Of a stretch of 64,000 bases of DNA, positions 10,945 to 21,639 are shown piece by piece. Origin of the DNA: Aplectana chamaeleonis (lineage: Eukaryota > Nematoda > Chromadorea > Rhabditida > Cosmocercidae). Both the position numbers and the translations under genes were made by a program. The stretch covers positions 1 to 64,000 of the forward strand of contig JAPDOI010001357.1 in NCBI GenBank assembly GCA_029168955.1, written 5' to 3'. Under the pieces are notes generated by a model that did not search any database, was not told the origin of the DNA, and was given only the letters and a program-made list of their open reading frames with translations. Every line of letters begins with the position of its first letter. Within the stretch, counting starts at the first letter, position 1.

Positions 10945-11460
10945 AGTGCATCGCTATGGCATTGAAATGCAGCTCCTCCGCGAAATAGCATCGCTATGGC
11001 ATAGCAAATCATTCGGTGCGCGAAATAGCATCGCTATGGCATCTCTGTGACATCGCTATGGCATTGCGATCTTGAACTTGTTGAGAATTGAGTTCTTTTC
11101 TGGTATCAGTATCATGCTCAGAGTGAACAAACCCAAGGGTATAAAAGGCGTTCTATCTCACCGAATGCGCACTCGGCATTTCGAGACGAATCTTGGAAGG
11201 TGACTTCAAGTCGCCTTTGAAGAACCACTCAGAAGCCGAAGAATAATTTTGGGCAGCTGAGGGGATGATCCGCACGGCTAGGGGAGTGTGGTGGTTCCGC
11301 ACACGGAGACCGTGGTGGGAACCATCAGAAAAACTCACATGTGGCATCGTAATAAGCCACCTGTGGCATCGAAATAGCCCACATGTGGCAACATAATAAG
11401 CCACCTGTGGCCGGCCCGGCCACATTTGGGTTATTACGATGCCATAGCTATGCAAATATT
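10945..11460 (-). repeat. Dispersed repeat with ATGCCATAGCGATGC units, copy 1
   Basis: Contains several spaced copies of GCATCGCTATGGCAT at the left and GATGCCATAGCTATGC at the right, the TATA module M2, and a hairpin ACGGAGACCGTGGTGGGAAC. The whole block matches 32868-33335 in opposite orientation, so it is a roughly 500-bp dispersed element. Borders and target duplication are uncertain. Confidence 0.6.
11138..11265 (+). promoter_or_regulatory. TATA-box module, copy M2 (most complete)
   Basis: Order seen: GGGTATAAAAGGCG; about 15 nt later TCTCACCGA; a CTCGGCATTTCGAG hairpin; TTGGAAGGTGACTTCAAGTC, which contains a 5'-splice-site-like AAG/GTGA; GAACCACTC; then AATAATTTTGGGC (11242-11254), matching the Sm-site consensus RAU4-6GR; then a GC-rich stem ending CGGCTAGGGG. 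The arrangement resembles an SL- or snRNA-like transcription unit, but no such RNA is recognised. Function is inference only. Confidence 0.4.
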
Positions 11461-11639
11461 CTCAGAGGAGGGGGAGACCGGAAACGCCACGGGGTTGTAT
11501 CTGAAATTACGTGTAAAGGTGGTATAGTCGGTGCTGGGCGTTTTGAAGCACATAGCCTCCGAGAGATTACTAGATGTCCATTGCAGTTATTAGATCAGCT
11601 TCGCAACGGTGGACACTCCGATTCAGTTCCAATGACTCG

Positions 11640-12244
11640 ATGATGGGTATGAAAGACCAGCCAATAAAAATCAAACTCGCTAGATTTTTTTCCAGAGTAA
11701 TTCTATTCACTTTGTGTTGTTTTGCGATTAGGAGTGATGATAACTGCGATAATCAAGAAAAGGTGAAATGGAAAAGGATAAGGCTGTTTTCGAAATTTTT
11801 TTTCGATTTCTCCCCGTGGTAGTTTCATTTCTGTTCTTTCCAACTGCGCTGGCTACTCACCAACTAGGGTACTCCCATTGGTTAGTTTCAGCCTGGAACT
11901 GTACCTTATCGAAAGTCAAATATTGTTACAATACATCAGATACACTCACCAGACCAGAATGTGTCTCTGGGTTCTATTGCCCCTTCTTCTCGGAATCATC
12001 TGCTACATTTCAATGATCAATTGTGGATGTGGGGAGAAAGAGGCGGACAGAATAGCTAAAAAAGCCGCCATGCAACGGGAATTGCAACATCAGCAACAAG
12101 TCCAGCGGAAGGTGGAAATCCTCCTTGAACTTTGCTATTGCTACTATTAGATAATCTTCCTACTACTATATAATGAAATCGCTGTTTCAGTCGGGAAGCC
12201 AAGATAAGCCAAAGGAACGCAAAGAGGTCAGCTATTTATTGTAG
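11640..12244 (+). CDS. Probable small host membrane protein gene (three exons)
   Basis: Product and family are not recognised. Best-supported part: exon 11892-12111 joins exon 12191-12244 across a 79-bp intron (donor AAG/GTGGAA, acceptor GCTGTTTCAG) in phase 0. The joined C-terminus runs through MCLWVLLPLLLGIICYISMI (a membrane segment), a Cys-Gly-Cys, a basic and Gln-rich stretch, and KPKERKEVSYLL, then TAG. A first exon from 11640 (ATG) to about 11815, with a hydrophobic segment FFSRVILFTLCCFAI, joins in frame through the acceptor TTAGTTTCAG at 11891. An alternative ORF from 11768 has a signal-peptide-like start but does not join in frame. The start and the first donor are uncertain. The gene lies between two repeat-filled regions. 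Confidence 0.4.
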
Positions 12245-12741
12245 TTGCTGGGTATTGCCGCAGTTTCAACACCGAAATTGATAAACCTTAAATGGGATTG
12301 AAACCGTTTTTTGGGGGGGGGACTCAAGAAAATGAAATGATTCATCCATGAAAATGAAAAATTGGGCTGATATCATATGCCTGATAGCGTTATCAGTCAT
12401 TGTTTTCCTGGAGACTCCATAGAAATACTTTGACTTCTGAAAGCTGTATCATTCATTCTCCAACTGAATCCTGAGTGCCCCCCCCCTAGCGGTGTTATAC
12501 CCCTTAAATATGTATACCCATCCTTTGCCAGCAAGCGATAGTTTTGTACAGTCGGCATGAGTTATGGTGCGCGCGAAGCGCGCACCAGGATTTGGCTTTG
12601 ATCTCTTCTCGCACGGATGCCTCACAACGAGATCACCTATTCACACCGTCACCAGAGGTATGAACTTTACACCATTCGATGCGCTGTAAGAATTTACATA
12701 TGTATGCAAATTTTCATCCTAACTAGTCCCCGCTTTCTAAG
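12245..12741. other. Short intergenic region
   Basis: Holds homopolymer G and C tracts (12316, 12478) and a short copy of the GC-hairpin repeat at 12562-12640 (GGTGCGCGCGAAGCGCGCAC). No other gene is seen. Confidence 0.4.
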
Positions 12742-13344
12742 GTTATGACCAGGGGTGTGCGGCAATTGCCGTTTGCCGGCCATTTTTGGGGATTGCCGTT
12801 GCAGTTTGCCGAAATTTTCGCTAAAAACGGCAAAATTTCGGCGAAAGTGCGTAGAACAATAGGGTTTGCCCTAACCGCAGTTTCTGAGTTGGTCAGCGAT
12901 TCGAAGCTACAACCAATAATTATTTTGACTAGTTCCAGCTACTAGTTCCAGCTCATGTAATGTGTAATTGTGCCCTTCAGATCGGTAACTGGTGACAATA
13001 ATTTGACTTACAGTGATTCGAGGAGTTCGTTGATGTTCTAAGTTGTTTGTGTGCCTCCAAATGTTTTTTTAATCATTAAGTTTTTAATCCCTTAGAAATA
13101 CCGAAAATGCAAAAAAAGACCTTTCTAAGTAGCATACCGCATCCTGCAAGTTCCAAGACTACAAAACCAAAAGGTATCAAAGTTTTAGCATGAAGGCAGC
13201 CTTTCCTAGACTTATGAACCAGTTGAGGACTCGTTTAGATCGGTCGGCTTATCATCCGGTGGTGGGCTGATGGTATAAATTGTTCATTAATATTTTCAGC
13301 TTTGAGATCGTTAGCTGAAACTAATGTTTGAGTATATAAAGCCT

Positions 13345-13482
13345 AGATTGTTCGGGTGAGTCAGGGCGGAGCAAGCAGCGGAGCGGTCGGTCATGCCAAA
13401 ATATAATAGCGATAAAGTTTTTGACATGATAAGCCCAATAAGCCCAACTTCGGCCGGCTCAAAATGATGCAGCTAGGCTATG
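13345..13482 (+). repeat. Roughly 140-bp dispersed repeat, copy 1
   Basis: Contains GGTGAGTCAGGGCGGAGCAA, GCAGCGGAGCGGTCGGTCAT and TTTTGACATGATAAGCCC, bounded by TAAAGCCTAG and CTAGGCTATG. A second copy lies at 55385-55515 inside another TSD-bounded element. It looks like a small MITE; an RNA-derived repeat is not excluded. Confidence 0.55.
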
Positions 13483-13561
13483 CACGCCCTCAAGGATTGT
13501 ATCCGATTGGCAGATTCTTCCCTGTCTCCCAGTCAAGGTTTGACTCCCTGGCAGAGCAGAG

Positions 13562-13894
13562 ACAAGAACGTAAGTTAAGTGCGCCAGAACTGGGTTACCG
13601 TAATCTCACTCGAGTTGGCTCTGATTTTTTCCATGTTTAGACTCCACTTTCGCTACATCTTGACAACCGGTGGTGCTGTTTTCCTGCTTTGTGGTCCAGG
13701 CAGATCCTCAACTGCTGGCCTCTGGAGAAGGACGGTGTGTGAAAGAAGACACACCGCTCTCCACTTCTTTTATATTCTAGCCTTTATCTATTGGGTATCA
13801 TCAATTTTGTTTACGAGAGCCGAATGGGGGATGTATAACATTATTCCTGAGATTACGGTAGCCCCGTTCTGGCGCACTTAACTTAGGTTTTTGT
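13562..13894. mobile_element. Mutator-like MITE, copy 2 (perfect 9-bp TSD)
   Basis: TIRs begin ACAAGAACGTAAGTTAAGTG and GCGCCAGAAC and end ...CTTAACTTAGGTTTTTGT. The 9-bp target duplication AGAGCAGAG at 13553-13561 and 13895-13903 is perfect. The interior matches copy 3 at 20309-20630 well, including TACGGTAGCCC near the right end. No coding capacity. Confidence 0.85.
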
Positions 13895-13903
13895 AGAGCA
13901 GAG

Positions 13904-14705
13904 TTCGTTGAGAAATGGTGTAAACATGAAAAATTGAAAAATCTTTTAAAGATCCGAGGCCCAATGCAACAGCAGTGTCGAAAACCGGCTCAAAACAAGC
14001 GATCAATATCAATTGCGGCCCCGAAACTTGAATGTGGTCTGCTCACCCCACCCACATCCTCGGTAGTCACAGGGAAAGTGGGTGGAGAAGGCACACCTCA
14101 TTCAAGCTTTGGACCATATAGAGCGATTCATTGGTCATTTTTAGCCGACATAGTTGTCGTAGTAAGCCTCTTGCCGGTTTGTAGACCGAGTACACAGAAA
14201 GCGAAGCTCCGACGAGCAGTCCGGCTGGCTGAACGCACTGTATGCGGCGCTCCAGCGGCGACGTGAGAGGAACGGCTTTCCGTCGCGCGCGTTGCATGTA
14301 CCAGCCAAACTGTCACTAGGTGCCTCTCATTCTATGTATTCGATCAGCATACCGTTCGGAGCTCTTGATTTCCGGTGAAATTTCTTGAAGTCTCACTCCA
14401 CTTCTGTAGCTTTGCAAGGAAAACCATTTGAGCGTGATTTAAATTGAGCAAATTGAGAACCTTGAGCCTACTAATTGCTACTAACAATAAAAATTGTGAT
14501 TCCGGTCATAACCTGAGCCGCGCCCTGTTGTTCGCGGTGTGGACCGTCTTTCGCCATAAATAACTACCAAATCATCGCGTATTTATCCATCTATCCGCAC
14601 CTGAATGTCGTAGCCGTATCGGCCAGCCTTATGGTCGGCGTTCACTCCCACACCACCAAGCCTTCTTACGGTTTGCTGCACACCCACGGATCAACTAAGC
14701 TGGGT
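13904..14705. other. H2 interior, no gene recognised
   Basis: No protein motif is seen. Short ORFs on both strands around 14070-14310 overlap and look like chance. Confidence 0.3.
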
Positions 14706-15084
14706 GAAAACGCGAAATGCCGGACGGCACCGATTGCCAACACAGGCGTCAAATGCAGTGTTTGGTGGTGTGACTGCATAACACACTGCAGATGTTACGC
14801 CTAAGTTATTGATTCCACCACAAATCATGGAAGAACCACGAATTCATAGCGGAAGCGCTATTTGTGAGGTAGATGTTTATTTGATACGCTACTAAGGAAG
14901 ATGTGAGAGAATGATCAACATAAGAACTAAGAGAGAATTCTAAAATATATGAAACGTGAAAAAAGGAAGTAGCAGAAACTAGTAATGAGTGGCTTAGGCC
15001 TTGTAACAGTTTTCGTAGTTTTCGCTTGAAGAATAGGCCGCCAACCCGAGATCTCCCTCCGTTGAAGCAAATAGAGTAGAACGG

Positions 15085-15510
15085 ATTATCACCCCCGAAA
15101 TACCCGATAAACGACAGATTTAGCCTCCACGAAGGGGTTTTCTTCCCCTAAGCGACGGTGCAGCCGCAAGCTGCACCGTCCAGATAGGGTTCAAACTGAT
15201 TTCCACCCCCGAAATACCCCATACACGACAGATTTAGCCTCCACGCAGGGGATTTCCTCCCCTAAGCGACGGTGCAGCCGCAAGCTGCACCGTCCAAATA
15301 GGGTTCAAACTGATTTCTACCCCCGAAATACCCGATACACGACAGATTTAGCCTCCACGCAGGGGATTTCCTCCCCTAAGCGACAGTGCAGCCGCAGGCT
15401 GCACTGTACAAATAGGGTTCAAACTGATTTCCACCCCCGAAATACCCCATACACGACAGATTTAGCCTCCACGCAGGGGATTCCCTCCCCTGAGCACCGT
15501 CCAAATAGGG
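15085..15510. repeat. 114-bp tandem repeats, left foldback arm
   Basis: ACCCCCGAAATACCC recurs at 15091, 15205, 15319 and 15433, exactly 114 bp apart. Most units carry a perfect hairpin GACGGTGCAGC-CGCAA-GCTGCACCGTC; one unit has a matched change on both sides (ACAGTGCAGC / GCTGCACTGT), so the stem is kept. Confidence 0.9.
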
Positions 15511-16454
15511 TTAGAAATGATTTCTAGAGAGTTTCCACCTCGAAATTCACGGATAACAGCCGACATTCTCAATACTAGTAAATTTTCATTCTCATTAATG
15601 AATTGCGATCAGTTAGTCTTGAATTGAGTCAGGGGGTCGTGAGTTACAATATAGGCGTAGCTGGGAGCGGTGTGTGCAAGTGCATACCACACACCACAAC
15701 GCATTATTTGACGGCTATGCTGGCAACTGGTGCTGTCCGGCATTTCTCCTCCAGTGCGGCAAACCCCAAAAATGACCGGCAGACGGCAAAACGGCAAACT
15801 GCAAAATCTGTCTCGAGCTATAATACGCCTACATTTGTTTAGTCGGATAGTAGTTCATGCAATATCTGCCAGTTACTGTGTACCTGACGTTTCACTAGCC
15901 TTTACAGAAAGAAAAGAGTTCCATCTATCAAAAGCCTTAGGTGATCAGAGAACGTCAGTAGCGCTGTTGTGTATGTGATTTGTATGGAAGTCACTATCAA
16001 GTTCAACAAGGCCGTTAGCTTATCCCTCGCCGAAGATAATTTTGTTAATCCCTCCCAGCTATGTAATAGAAGTTTCCGTACAAATAAATGCTAGGGATCC
16101 AAAGAATGGGTGTCTTTTTAAACTCTGAAAAGTATGTAGGACCCGCAAGGGATTTATTCTGAAAGGGGCTGGCGGCCAGCGTGACCCAGCTTAGACTGAA
16201 GGAGAAATGCCGGACAGCACCAATTGCCAGCATAGCCGTCAAATAATGCGTTGTGGTGTGTGGCATGCACTTGCACACACCGCTCCCAGCTACGCCTATA
16301 TTGTAACTCACGACCCCCTGACTCAATTCAAGACTAGCTGACCGCAATTCATTAATGAGAATGAAAATTTACTAGTATTGAGAATGTCGGCTGTTATCCG
16401 TGAATTTCGAGGTGGAAACTCTCTAGAAATCATTTCTAACCCTATTTAGACGGT

Positions 16455-16985
16455 GGTCAGGGGAGGAAATCCCCTGCGTGGGACTAAATCTGTCGTGTAT
16501 CGGGTATTTCGGGGTCGAAATCAGTTTAAACCCTATTTGGACGGTGCAGCCTGCGGCTGCACCGTCGCTTAGGGGAGGAAATCCCCTGCGAGGAGGCTAA
16601 ATCTGTCGTGTATGGGGTACTTCGGGGGTGGAAATCAGTTTGAACCCTATCTGGACGGTGCAGCTTGCGGCTGCACCGTCGCTTAGGGAAGGAAATCCCC
16701 TGCGTGAAGGCTAAATCTTTCGTGTAACGGGTATTTCGGGGGTAGAAATTAGTTTGAACCCTATTTGGACGGTGCAGCGTCGCTTAGGGGAGGAAATCCC
16801 CTGCGTGGAGGCCAAATCTTTCGTGTATCGGGTATTTCGGGGGTAGAAATCAGTTTGAAACCTATTTGGACGTGTATCGGGTATTTCGGGGGAGGGAATC
16901 CGTTTGAAACGTATTTGGACGGTGGCTCAGGGGAGGAAAACCCCTTCGTGGAGGCAAAATCTGTCGTATATCGGGTGTTTCGGGG
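16455..16985. repeat. 114-bp tandem repeats, right foldback arm
   Basis: Inverted counterpart of the left block: GGGTATTTCGGGGGTGGAAA-like words recur at near-constant spacing, and some units keep the GACGGTGCAGC hairpin. In several units near 16765-16925 half or all of the stem is deleted. Confidence 0.85.
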
Positions 16986-17614
16986 GTGAAAATCCGTTCT
17001 ACTCTATTTGCTTCAACGGAGGGAGATCTCGGGGTGACGGCCTATTCTTCAAGCGAAAACTACGAAAACTGTTACAAGGCCTAAGCCACTCATTACTAGT
17101 TTCTGCTACTTCCTTTTTTCTCGTTTCATATATTTTAGAATTCCCTCTTAGTTCTTATGTTGATCATTCTCTCACATCTTCCTTTAGTAGCGTATCAAAT
17201 GAACATCTACCTCACAAATAGCGCTTCCGCTATGAATTCGTGGTTCTACCATGATTTGTGGTGGAATCAATAACTTAGGCGTAACATCTGCAGTGTGTTG
17301 TGCAGTCACACCACCAAACACTGCATTTGACACCTGTGTTGGCAATCGGTGCCGTCCGGCATTTCGCGTTTTCAGTTTGCCGCTGCCGTTTTCCGAAATT
17401 TCAAATTCCTTTGCCGCACGTACCTGGTTATGACCTCTCAAAGTAGGCAAACACGTTCTCCACCCCCGCCTCCGCATCACCCTCCGTCCGTCGAATTCCA
17501 TTTTTTTGGAAGGCGTGGACCACATCGCTTGAAAATTTGTGACCAGAGGTAATCTGCCACGGGAATGCCGAAAATAATTGGCAGAACTCACCATAACGAC
17601 TTCTGGCCCCTAAC

Positions 17615-18297
17615 GGCTCAGGTACTCAGGACGACGGCCGGCGAACCTTTCCCAGCTGGCCCGCGGTCTCCGTCCTCCGGCCGCTCGCTCTTGGGTCGCC
17701 GGCCAGCCGTATGTCGACGGCCCGCCGACCTTCACCAGATGGCCCACAATCATTATTTGTATTATCGTTTACCTCAAGAATGTCACCCCGGCCCCACGGC
17801 GGAGAAACGCCCGCCTCGGTCCGCCGCAGTCTGCGGTGAGGAACCACCCTCTCCGCGGATCACGGCGAAAACCGCCCCTCCCCCCTATTTTTGACCGCTA
17901 AGGGGATAGGGGTATCTCCCCCAGCCGTGGAGATACCCCTATCCCCTCAGCGGTCAAAAATATGCTGGCTTCCGGAGAGTGACCCTAAGTCACCTTCCAG
18001 GGCCGGCATTAGAATGCCGATTGAAGACTCTAGTGAGATGAGGCGCCTTTTATACCAGCTGTGCATGTGATAACCACGTTACGACGTGATCAGTCGTTAT
18101 CATTATCAATTGCCTTTCCAACGGGCCGAATTGAAGATGGGGTGGCGTGTTCTGTGGTTCGCGGGCGAGCCAATATCCGCGCTGCGTGTGCGTCGCATGC
18201 AGCATGGTTCGCCGCTGGCCGGCACCCTCGAAATGTGGGGCGCCGGCCGTCGTTTTCGGCTTAGAGGTTCGCCGGCCGTCGCCCTGAGTACCTGAGG
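17615..18297. mobile_element. TIR element carrying TATA module M3
   Basis: Ends CTCAGGTACTCAGGACGACG and its complement near 18297; the match continues with GCCGGCGAACCT. The interior has an inverted pair around CCCCTATCCCC/GGGGATAGGGG and the TATA module. No target duplication could be fixed. Confidence 0.6.
17945..18057 (-). promoter_or_regulatory. TATA-box module, copy M3
   Basis: On the minus strand: GGTATAAAAGGCGCCTCATC, TCACTAGAG, a CGGCATTCTAATGCCG hairpin, CCTGGAAGGTGACTTAGGGT, then CATATTTTTGACCGCTGAGG, an Sm-like AU5G. The order and spacing match M2 although the surrounding element differs. Confidence 0.45.
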
Positions 18298-18354
18298 GTC
18301 GGTTCAAAGGCCCCGGTTAGAGTTGGTGCTATTTGCATCTGTGACCCACCGACT

Positions 18355-18915
18355 CCCAACACCCCCCGCACCCCCACTTTCCGCACCCCCCAACACCCCC
18401 AACACCCACTCGGACGATACCGTATGTTTAAAATGATGAAGTGAGGTTGAGAAAATCACTCGGTGTATCCGACGCGGTCGATATCCATGCTATACGTGGA
18501 TGACGGCGGATGAGAAAATCACCGGGTGGGCGGGCCTATGATAAAACATTGCGTATCACTAGAAAGCTAACCTTACTGCTACCTCCGTTACTTCACCATA
18601 CTCTCCTTCACTATTTCTCTGAACAGGTGCAATCCTGTTGGCCACGTAATCATCGTCATATCTAGTTGGATACACCGAGTGATTTTCTCAACCTCACTCC
18701 ATCATTTTAAACATACGTATCGACCGGGTGGGTGTTGGGGGGTGCGGGGGGGGGTGTTGGAGGGATACACCGAGTGATTTTCTCAGCTTCACCTCACCAT
18801 GTTGTTCATACGTATCGACCGGGTGGGTGTTGGGGGATGCGGGGGGGGGGATACACCGAGTGATTTTTGCATCCCATTTCCAATGCATTCTGTGTGTATC
18901 GACCGGGCTGGAGAC
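18355..18915. repeat. G/C-tract repeat with inverted and tandem copies
   Basis: GGATACACCGAGTGATTTTC recurs near 18669, 18765 and (partly) 18849, each followed by a CGTATCGACCGGGTGGGTGT-type block and a run of G. An inverted copy with C runs lies at 18355-18480. This is a short tandem array of about 95-105 bp units with a folded left side. Confidence 0.65.
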
Positions 18916-19199
18916 GTCGGCTCATCCAACTATGACCGGGGCCAAACTCGGAAACGGGCCTCTCACGATTAGTTTATGAAAATGATGGGTTTTTTCGTTA
19001 TCAGTCATTGTTTTCTCAGACTCCATATAAACACCTTGCTCTCTAGGGTGGTGTATTCTAAACGTCCCGTTCGGGAAAGGACGCTGTGCGGGAGGGATGT
19101 TCTTGAGCGCGGCGCGTATTCGTTCCATGCACACCATCGACCAGAAGGCGTCGCAGGGTGTGCTGAAGTGTCGCTTGACTATGCGAGACCGCAGTAGGA

Positions 19200-20280
19200 G
19201 TATGCAGGACGTCATGGAACTACAGCAGGACCTCAGTAGGGGTGTGCAGGATGTCGTAGAATGTGTAAAGGACCTTAGTAGGAGTGTGCAGGTCATCATG
19301 GAACCTGTGCAGGACCCCAGTAGGGGAGTGCAGGACGTCGTAGAATGTGTGCAGGACCTCAGTAGGAGTGTGCAGGACGCCGTAGATTGTGTGCAGGACC
19401 TCAGTGTGGGTGTGCAGGATATCATGAAGCCTGTGCAGGACTTCAGTAGGGGTGTGCAGGACGTCGTAGAATGTGTGCAGGACATCATGGAACCTGTGCA
19501 GGACCCCAGTAGGGGTGTGCAGGACGTCGTAGAATGTATGCAGGACATCATGGAACCTGTGCAGGACCCCAGTAGGGGTGTGCAGGACGTCGTAGAATGT
19601 GTGCAAGACCTCAGTAGGGGTGTGCAGGATATCATGAAGCCTGTGCAGGACTTCAGTAGGGGTGTGCAGGACGTCGTAGAATGTGTGCAGGACGTCGTAG
19701 AGTGTGTGAAGAACATCATGGAACCTGTGCAGAACCCCAGTAGGGGTGTGCAGGATGTCGTAGAATGTGTGCAAGACCTCAGTAGGGGTGGGCAGGATAT
19801 CATGGAACCTGTGCAGGACCCCAGTAGTGGTGTGCAGGACGTCGTAGAATGTGTGCAATACCTCAGTAGAAGTGTGCAGGGTATCATGAGACCTGTGCAG
19901 GACCTCAGTAGGAGTGTGCAGGACATCATGGAACCTGTGCAGAACTTCAGTAGGGGTGTGCAGGATGTCGTAGAATGTGTGCAGGACCTCAGTAGGAGTG
20001 TGCAGGACATCATGGGACCTGTGAAGGATCCCAGTAGGGGTGTGCAGGACGTCGTAGAATGTGCGCAGGAAATCATGGGACCTGTGCAGGATCCCAGTAG
20101 GGGTGTGCAGGACGTCGTAGAATGTGCGCAGGACCTCATTAGGAGTGTGCAGGACATCATGGGATCTGTGCAGGACCCCAGTAGGGGTGTACAGGACGTC
20201 GTAGAATGTGCGCAGAACCTCAGTAGGAGTGTGCAGGACATCAAGGTACGTGCGCATGACCTCAGTTTAATGTTCAGGAC
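19200..20280 (+). repeat. 21/42-bp minisatellite array R2
   Basis: About 24 copies of a 42-bp unit made of two related 21-bp halves (GTGTGCAGGACCCCAGTAGG, GTGTGCAGGACGTCGTAGAA). Because the period is a multiple of three, both strands stay open for over 1 kb: the plus strand would read as heptads like VQDVVEC and VQDLSRG. The unit aligns with R1 (reverse strand) and R3. I treat the long ORFs as a consequence of the period. Confidence 0.9.
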
Positions 20281-20308
20281 ACCGTATGCAAGCAGTGCCT
20301 CCAAATAA

Positions 20309-20630
20309 ACAAGCACGATAGTTAAGTGCGCCAGAACAGGGTTACCGTAATCTCACTCGAGTTGGCTCTGAAATTTTCTAAGTTCTGACTCCGAATTCGC
20401 TACATCTTCACCACCGGTGGTAGTGTTTTCCTGTTTTGTAGCCAAGGCAGATCCTCAACTGCTGACTACTGGAGAAGGACGGCGTGTGAGTGGAGATACA
20501 CCGTTTTTCACTTCTTTTACACTTAACTCTTGATCAATTGGGTATCATCAAATTTGTTTACGGGAGCCGAATAACATAATTCCTAAGATTACGGTAGCCC
20601 TATTCTGGCGCACTTAACTATCGTTCTTGT
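20309..20630. mobile_element. Mutator-like MITE, copy 3
   Basis: Begins ACAAGCACGATAGTTAAGTG and ends ...CTTAACTATCGTTCTTGT. Flanks TCCAAATAA (20300-20308) and TCCGAATCA (20631-20639) agree at 7 of 9 positions. It sits just beyond the end of array R2, as copy 1 sits within R1. Confidence 0.75.
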
Positions 20631-20639
20631 TCCGAATCA

Positions 20640-21170
20640 GACATACATAGCCTCCATTTCCCTGCTACTCGCACTTTTCTTTATCACTATCACTAAAGTA
20701 GTGCGGTTTTGAGAATGATTTCTCCATGTTCATTATTGAGGTTTTCGAAAAACAACCGCTTCGCATCTACGATTGTGATAGTACGACTGAGAGTAGCAAG
20801 GAATCGAAGGATATGTGCCGGCGCAGACGAGCCACTTTAACATGAACCGGTGAAGTATGGCTAGAGCGACTGACCCTGGGTCTATCCTAGACGTGGTGGG
20901 GCCACCCAAGATTTACTCATAGAAATGATGACAAACTCTGATAAGAGATGTCTGATACTGTGCTATCAATTGTGGTGCGCGAAGCGCGCACCTGATTTGG
21001 AAAAGGATTGCTTCTGCGCAAACCCCTCGTTACAGAATCTCGGTTTGGAAGATAGTTCCAAACTTGGCATTTTCAAAAAATGTAGAGCAGTAAAGGCTCT
21101 CAACACTGGCCGAATTTCAGCAAAATCTGCTTTGTGGTTCTCGAGATATTGAGAAATTTGTGAATTTTTA
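20640..21170. other. Spacer with a GC-hairpin repeat
   Basis: At 20970 begins TTGTGGTGCGCGAAGCGCGC followed by ACCTGATTTGG, a third plus-strand member of the family at 6668. No gene is seen. Confidence 0.45.
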
Positions 21171-21512
<342 letters not shown>

Positions 21513-21639
21513 TCCGGTGAAACTTTTGAATGATATGAAACGGTTGTGAATTGAGAGAAATGGAGTGGTATTGTGATAAGAGTGAATTGATTGCAAGCGT
21601 TAGAGTGGTCTCCTTTACTTATATCAGGAACCCTATGCA

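Larger units (their letters stand above)
14706..17372. repeat. 2.7-kb foldback with arms of about 1.0-1.2 kb
   Basis: The outermost words GAAAACGCGAAATGCCGGAC (14706) and GTCCGGCATTTCGCGTTTTC (to 17372) are complementary. Complementarity continues through 14740-15750 against 16200-17350; the central spacer is about 15755-16197. Each arm contains a tandem block of 114-bp units (separate entries). The inner ends repeat a diverged form of the outer ends (GAAATGCCGGACAGCACCAA), so the arms may themselves be nested elements. Confidence 0.85.
12750..17426. mobile_element. hAT-like element H2 (4.7 kb, nested)
   Basis: Left end CAGGGGTGTGCGGCAATTGC, right end ...TTTGCCGCACGTACCTG, with perfect 8-bp target duplications GTTATGAC at 12742-12749 and 17427-17434. 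Subterminal sequence is built from TTTGCCG/CGGCAA words. The interior holds a MULE-like MITE (13562-13894) and a very large foldback (14706-17372). No transposase is present. Confidence 0.8.

Noticed and set aside
11640..12244. Alternative ORF from 11768 with a signal-peptide-like start as the true N-terminus
   Set aside because: It cannot be joined in frame to the well-supported downstream exons with an intron of realistic length.
18922..20316. A 464-residue minus-strand ORF and 345-403-residue ORFs on both strands
   Set aside because: They are translations of the 21/42-bp satellite; the period is a multiple of three, so several frames stay open. No non-repeat domain is present.
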